NCBI RefSeq assembly: GCF_016629525.1
Contig: NZ_AP024269.1
Span: 3,782,001 to 3,846,000, forward strand
DNA length: 64,000 nt
Direction of reading: 5' to 3'
Origin: Kaistia sp. 32K
Lineage (GTDB): Bacteria; Pseudomonadota; Alphaproteobacteria; Rhizobiales; Kaistiaceae
The translations under genes were made by a program, and so were the position numbers. Shown here piece after piece: positions 60,301 through 64,000 of the stretch (position 1 is the stretch's first letter; the number at the start of each line of letters is the position of its first letter). Under the pieces are notes generated by a model. The model worked only from the letters and a program-made list of their open reading frames with translations. It made no database searches and was not told the origin of the DNA.

Positions 60301-61989
60301 ATGGATGCGATGAAGGGTTCGAGCGACATGATCCTGAAGGCGACGAAGGCATTGCTGGCGAGCGTGGCATTGATCGGACTGTCGGTCGGCGCCGCTCATG
60401 CCTACCTGCCGGAAGGCAAGACATTCCGCGAGCGCGCCGGCAGCGCCGCCAGCCTCGCCATGGCCGACGCCGCCAGCGATCCGGCGGCGCAGGCGCTGAA
60501 GACCCTGCTCGCCGCGCAGCCGAAGACCGGCAGCTTCCTCGAGAAGCGCGACCGCGCCGCGCTCACCGAATTCTATGCCGAGCGCGACTACCAGCCCGTC
60601 TGGATGGTCGGCGGCGTCTACACGCCGCAGGCCCACAAGGTGATGGAGCGGATCGCGGCGGCGGCGGAGGACGGCCTCGACCCGGCCGCCTACCGGCTGC
60701 CCGCCTCGGCGATCGGCGCAAACGTTCCGGCCGGCGCCGAGATCGCCGCTTCCGTCGACCTGGTGCTGAGCCAGGCGGTCCTTCTCTATGCGCGGCAGGC
60801 CTATGCCGGCCGGCTCGATCCGTCGTCGATCAGCAAGCTGATCACGCTGAAGCCGCTGCTGCCCGATCCGATCGAAGTCCTGACCACGGTCTCCTCCGCT
60901 CCGGACGGCGCGGTGGCGATCGCCAGCTACAATCCTCAGCACGAAGGCTATCTGCGCCTGAAGAAGGCGCTCGCCGCCGCCCTCGCCACCGAGACCGTAG
61001 CGGACCATCCGCGCGTGCCGGAAGGCAAGTCGATGAAGGTCGGCCTGTCGGATCCGCGCGTGCCGCTGCTGCGCGCCCGCCTCGACGTGCCGGCGCCGAG
61101 CCAGGCCCCCGAGGTCTATGACGAGGCGCTCGCGCAGGCCGTGAAGACCTTCCAGGCCGGCAAGGGCCTGCAGGCCGACGGCATCGCCGGCAACGCCACC
61201 GTCGCCTACATCAACGGCACCGGCAAGACGAACACCGCCGAGATCGTCGCCAACATGGAGCGCTGGCGCTGGATGCCGCGCGACCTCGGCGCGTTCCACA
61301 TCATTGCGAATGTGCCGGAATACAGCGTCCGGGTGGTCGAGAACGGCAAGGTCATCCACACCACGCGCTCGGTGGTCGGCAAGGTCACCAACCAGACCCC
61401 GATCTTCTCCGACGAGATGGAATCGATCGTCGTCAATCCGAGCTGGAACGTTCCCGCCTCGATCACGATGAAGGAAATGCTACCGGCCGTCCGTCGCGAT
61501 CCCGGCTACATGACGCGCAAGGGCTACCAGGTGCTCGCCAATGTCGACGGCAAGTACCGGCCGATCGACCCGCAGATGGTCGACTGGAGCAACGTCAACC
61601 CGCGCCAGATCATGATCCGCCAGCCGCCGGGCGACGACAACGCGCTCGGCAACGTCAAGTTCCTGTTCCCGAACGAGCACTCGGTCTACCTGCACGACAC
61701 GCCGTCAAAGAGCTTCTTCAAACGCGACGTGCGCGCGCTCAGCCATGGCTGCGTCCGGGTGCAGGACCCGCTCGAATTCGCCGACGTGCTGCTCGCTCAC
61801 CAGGGCGGATGGTCGCAGCAGCGGCTCCGGAAGATGGTCGGCGGCAAGGAAAAATGGATCAATCTGCCGAATCGGATCCCGATCCATCTGACTTATTTCA
61901 CCGCCTTCGTCGACGATGACGGCCGGCTCGAGACCCGTCCCGACATCTATGGCTTCAACGCCAGGGTGGAGAAAGCGTTGGGCCTGTAA
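60301..61989 (+). CDS. L,D-transpeptidase (YcbB/LdtD-like, YkuD domain)
   Basis: A 562-residue periplasmic enzyme that forms 3-3 crosslinks in peptidoglycan. A signal peptide (ALLASVALIGLSVGAAHAYL) ends near residue 35. A scaffold domain with 'FYAERDYQPVWMVGG' follows, then a peptidoglycan-binding helix bundle ('DPRVPLLRARLDVP', 'AVKTFQAGKGLQADGIAGNATVAYING'). The YkuD catalytic domain has 'NPSWNVPASITMKEMLPAV' and the catalytic Cys in 'ALSHGCVRVQDPLEFA' near residue 485. ATG at 60301 follows GAAAGGT; ATG 60310 is an alternative. It lies 88 bp after the response regulator. A strong terminator follows. Confidence 0.95.
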   Translation: MDAMKGSSDMILKATKALLASVALIGLSVGAAHAYLPEGKTFRERAGSAASLAMADAASDPAAQALKTLLAAQPKTGSFLEKRDRAALTEFYAERDYQPVWMVGGVYTPQAHKVMERIAAAAEDGLDPAAYRLPASAIGANVPAGAEIAASVDLVLSQAVLLYARQAYAGRLDPSSISKLITLKPLLPDPIEVLTTVSSAPDGAVAIASYNPQHEGYLRLKKALAAALATETVADHPRVPEGKSMKVGLSDPRVPLLRARLDVPAPSQAPEVYDEALAQAVKTFQAGKGLQADGIAGNATVAYINGTGKTNTAEIVANMERWRWMPRDLGAFHIIANVPEYSVRVVENGKVIHTTRSVVGKVTNQTPIFSDEMESIVVNPSWNVPASITMKEMLPAVRRDPGYMTRKGYQVLANVDGKYRPIDPQMVDWSNVNPRQIMIRQPPGDDNALGNVKFLFPNEHSVYLHDTPSKSFFKRDVRALSHGCVRVQDPLEFADVLLAHQGGWSQQRLRKMVGGKEKWINLPNRIPIHLTYFTAFVDDDGRLETRPDIYGFNARVEKALGL

Positions 61990-62091
61990 CGGCCGACTTC
62001 CGCCATTTCGTCCGGTTTTCGGACGGGCGGGACGGTCGACACGAGACCCGGGATCCGACGCCCGGGTCGACAGATGCTCCGGAAGATGCGA

Positions 62092-62130
62092 AACCGCGCA
62101 GGGTTCGATTTCCTGCGCGGTTTTCTTTTT
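62092..62130 (+). terminator. Intrinsic terminator of the L,D-transpeptidase gene
   Basis: AACCGCGCAGG-(9 nt)-CCTGCGCGGTT followed by TTCTTTTTG, about 100 bp past the stop. Apart from this and the CtrA-like box, the 313-bp gap to the next gene shows nothing. Confidence 0.88.
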
Positions 62131-62228
62131 GCCCCTCAAATGCCACGATCTGCTCCGCATGATGGATCGATGACATTGCCGTGATCGGCAGGTGATGCCC
62201 TCGGTGAGGCGCAAAAAGGTCGATTACG

Positions 62229-62244
62229 GTAAATGCTCGTTAAC
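62229..62244 (+). promoter_or_regulatory. CtrA-like box upstream of the DUF882 gene
   Basis: GTAA-ATGCTCG-TTAAC matches TTAA-N7-TTAAC at 8 of 9, about 60-75 bp upstream of the DUF882 start. Confidence 0.45.
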
Positions 62245-62302
62245 ATTCGTGAAGCATTCTGCCCTTACGGGGGCCCACATCGGGCAAGGACGCAGAAGCA
62301 CA

Positions 62303-64000
62303 TTGATTAAGCAGATCGATCAGTATCGGCGAGACCGGGGCTTGCTGCAGCGTTGCGGTGCCGCTCTTCGCCTGCTCCTCGCCACGGCCGTGTTTACCGG
62401 CTCGGTGGTCGCAACGGTGCCCATGGACAAGGCCCAGGCCGCAGCGGGTGACCGCGCGCTGAAGCTTTACAACATGCACACCAAGGAATCCGCGACGATC
62501 GTCTTCAAGCGCGGCAACCGGTTCGATCCGGACGGGCTGAAGCAGCTCAACAATTTCCTGCGCGACTGGCGTCGGAACGAGCCGACGAAGATGGATCCGC
62601 AGCTGTTCGACCTGATCTGGACCGTCTACCAGCAGAGCGGCTCGCGGCAGCCGATCCATGTCGTCAGCGGCTATCGTTCGCCCGCCACCAACGGCATGCT
62701 CCGTTCGCGTTCGCGCGGCGTCGCCCAGAAGAGCCAGCACATGCTCGGCAAGGCGATGGACTTCTTCCTTCCGGACGTCGATCTCGCGAAACTGCGCGCC
62801 ATCGGGCTGCGCATGCAGGTCGGCGGCGTCGGCTTCTACCCGACCTCCGGCTCGCCCTTCGTCCACATGGACACCGGCAGCGTCCGCCACTGGCCGAAGA
62901 TGACGCGCGACCAGCTCGTCCGCGTCTTCCCGGATGGCAAGACGCTGCATATTCCGTCCGATGGTCGCCCGCTCCCCGGTTATGAGCAGGCGCTCGCCTC
63001 CTACAAGGCCCGCAAGGCCGGTGGTGGCGCCGTCATGATGGCGAGCGCAGCGCCCGCCAAGAAGGGCAAGTCCTGGTTCGCCCGCCTGACCGGAACCGAC
63101 GCCTCGGACGAGGACGATATGCCGGATACGCCGGTCGAGGCCGCGACCCCGACCGCGAAGCCCGACAAGGTCAAGCCTGCCGTCGTCGACGCCGTCCAGG
63201 TGGCCGCCGTCACCGCGGAAGAGCCCGAGCAGGTTCCGTTCGCAACCGCCTCCGCGCCGCTGCCGCGCCCGTCGCCGAAGCGCGGCGCTGAGCCGGCGGC
63301 CGACGCTTCCGTCGTGGTCGCAGCGGCCGACACCGAGGCCGGCCTGCCGCCGGCGCCGCGTCGCTCGCCGGTCGTGCGGCCGATGATGGCGCTCGCCAGC
63401 GTCGCGCCGATCCCGCAGCCGGCACCCCAGCCGACGCCGAATTACGGCACCGGCATCACGGATACGCTCGCCGCGATCGAGGAAAGCTCGGCCGGCGCCA
63501 CGCAGACCGCGGCCCTTCCCCGCAAGCCGGGCACCGCCGCCGACGCCATCGCCGATGCGATCGGCCAGGGCAAGCCGGCCAGCGACGCCATCATGGCCTA
63601 TGCCGCGCCGCTGACGGTCGATGAGTCCGGCACGCATATCGATGCCGCCACCGGCGCCATCGTGAGCGGCGAGGCCAACGGCCGCCCGGCAGCGAAGACC
63701 CAGGCGCCCCGCGTCGCCTCGCTCGGTGGCGACATCGGCATCGCCGGCGCTTCGCCTGCAGCCTCCCCCGGCCGCGTCGCGGCGGATCCGCTGGCCCGTC
63801 TGACGCCGGTCGCCTATCAGGCGACGACGATCGAGCTCGTGACCCGCTCCGGATCGACCCGCCAGAAGGCCTATGCCGACCTGCAGATGCCGCATCCCTT
63901 CGCGGTGCCGGAACTGTTCACGGCGCCGGAGCGCTCGATCCGCCTCGGCTTCGGACGGATCGCCTATGAGGGCCTCCGCACCGACCGCTTCGCTGGCCCG
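62303..64000 (+). CDS. DUF882 (YcbK/M15-like) peptidoglycan-associated protein, 3' end outside window
   Basis: Open to the end of the window (about 566 codons visible). TTG start at 62303 chosen because it gives a full signal sequence (basic 'IKQIDQYRRDRG', then 'LLLATAVFTGSVVA' and 'AQA' cleavage region); AAGGA lies 12 bp upstream. Residues ~48-210 form the DUF882 domain, related to M15 peptidases: 'ALKLYNMHTKESATIVF', 'VVSGYRSPATNGMLRSRSRGVAQKSQHMLGKAMDF' and 'FVHMDTGSVRHWPK', with the likely zinc ligands His, Asp and His. The remaining visible ~350 residues are low-complexity Ala/Pro/Thr-rich linkers. It is probably a periplasmic peptidoglycan endopeptidase. Confidence 0.88.
   Translation, partial: MIKQIDQYRRDRGLLQRCGAALRLLLATAVFTGSVVATVPMDKAQAAAGDRALKLYNMHTKESATIVFKRGNRFDPDGLKQLNNFLRDWRRNEPTKMDPQLFDLIWTVYQQSGSRQPIHVVSGYRSPATNGMLRSRSRGVAQKSQHMLGKAMDFFLPDVDLAKLRAIGLRMQVGGVGFYPTSGSPFVHMDTGSVRHWPKMTRDQLVRVFPDGKTLHIPSDGRPLPGYEQALASYKARKAGGGAVMMASAAPAKKGKSWFARLTGTDASDEDDMPDTPVEAATPTAKPDKVKPAVVDAVQVAAVTAEEPEQVPFATASAPLPRPSPKRGAEPAADASVVVAAADTEAGLPPAPRRSPVVRPMMALASVAPIPQPAPQPTPNYGTGITDTLAAIEESSAGATQTAALPRKPGTAADAIADAIGQGKPASDAIMAYAAPLTVDESGTHIDAATGAIVSGEANGRPAAKTQAPRVASLGGDIGIAGASPAASPGRVAADPLARLTPVAYQATTIELVTRSGSTRQKAYADLQMPHPFAVPELFTAPERSIRLGFGRIAYEGLRTDRFAGP

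Noticed and set aside
62240..63895. A 551-codon open frame on the minus strand at the right edge
   Set aside because: Antisense to the DUF882 gene, whose plus-strand frame stays open to the edge and carries a signal peptide and zinc-site motifs.

Overview
The window is a 64 kb piece of a GC-rich alphaproteobacterial chromosome. Gene content and order point to the Hyphomicrobiales (Rhizobiales). The main evidence is a ruvCAB-ybgC-tolQRAB-pal-cpoB-tilS-ftsH...glmM block, a zapA-6S RNA-5-formyl-THF cyclo-ligase block, the cell-cycle proteins RcdA and TrcR, a split proton-translocating transhydrogenase (pntA1-pntA2-pntB), a 41-residue aa3-oxidase subunit IV, and several families of short palindromic intergenic repeats. 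The genus cannot be fixed from the sequence alone. There is no prophage, integrase, transposase, CRISPR array, rRNA or recognisable tRNA; this is mostly core genome.

Layout. 1-13.1 kb: the 3' end of a LysR regulator, a large proline-rich membrane protein, purA, a DUF4139 protein, a ClbS/DfsB-like protein, an EamA permease, serA and serC (with a three-hairpin serC leader), an outer-membrane barrel protein and glmM. 13.4-27.8 kb: an isochorismatase-like hydrolase sits between glmM and ftsH on the opposite strand. It is followed by ftsH, tilS, cpoB, pal, tolB, tolA, tolR, tolQ, ybgC, ruvB, an unannotated 43-codon ORF, ruvA, ruvC, a periplasmic protein and yebC, all on the minus strand. 27.9-33.1 kb: a Sel1-repeat protein, a ThiE-like protein, a divergent inositol-monophosphatase-like protein, YmdB, 5-FCL, 6S RNA, ZapA and a DUF4164 coiled coil. 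33.4-39 kb: tkt, gap, pgk and a class I fba form a plus-strand central-carbon run. 39.2-49.1 kb: a MotA/MotB-like pair, an ABC exporter, rpmE, rcdA, a candidate small RNA, a DUF1192 protein, a quinone oxidoreductase, trcR and rpsU. 49.2-64 kb: a TPR lipoprotein, a GNAT acetyltransferase, the pnt operon, an ABC1 kinase, an AbrB-Doc toxin-antitoxin pair, an M3 peptidase, a degenerate NtrC-type response regulator, an L,D-transpeptidase and the start of a DUF882 (M15-like) protein.

Theme. Much of the window concerns envelope integrity and cell division: Tol-Pal, FtsH, GlmM, ZapA, the L,D-transpeptidase, DUF882, RcdA and TrcR. Six intergenic sites match the CtrA consensus TTAA-N7-TTAAC at 8 or 9 of 9 positions. 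They lie upstream of the outer-membrane protein, tolQ, pal, the small-RNA candidate beside rcdA, the response regulator and the DUF882 gene, which suggests a cell-cycle-controlled envelope programme.

The most unusual items are: (1) the ~89-nt small-RNA candidate at 45014-45102, with an anti-Shine-Dalgarno CUCCUCCC loop under a CtrA-like box; (2) the 43-codon ORF joined to ruvA and ruvB by 4-bp overlaps at both ends; (3) a response regulator that has lost the GAFTGA segment and the Walker B aspartate; (4) an IMPase-family protein lacking metal ligands; and (5) three families of mosaic palindromic repeats, one nested in another. All assignments rest on reading the sequence; no database search was run.
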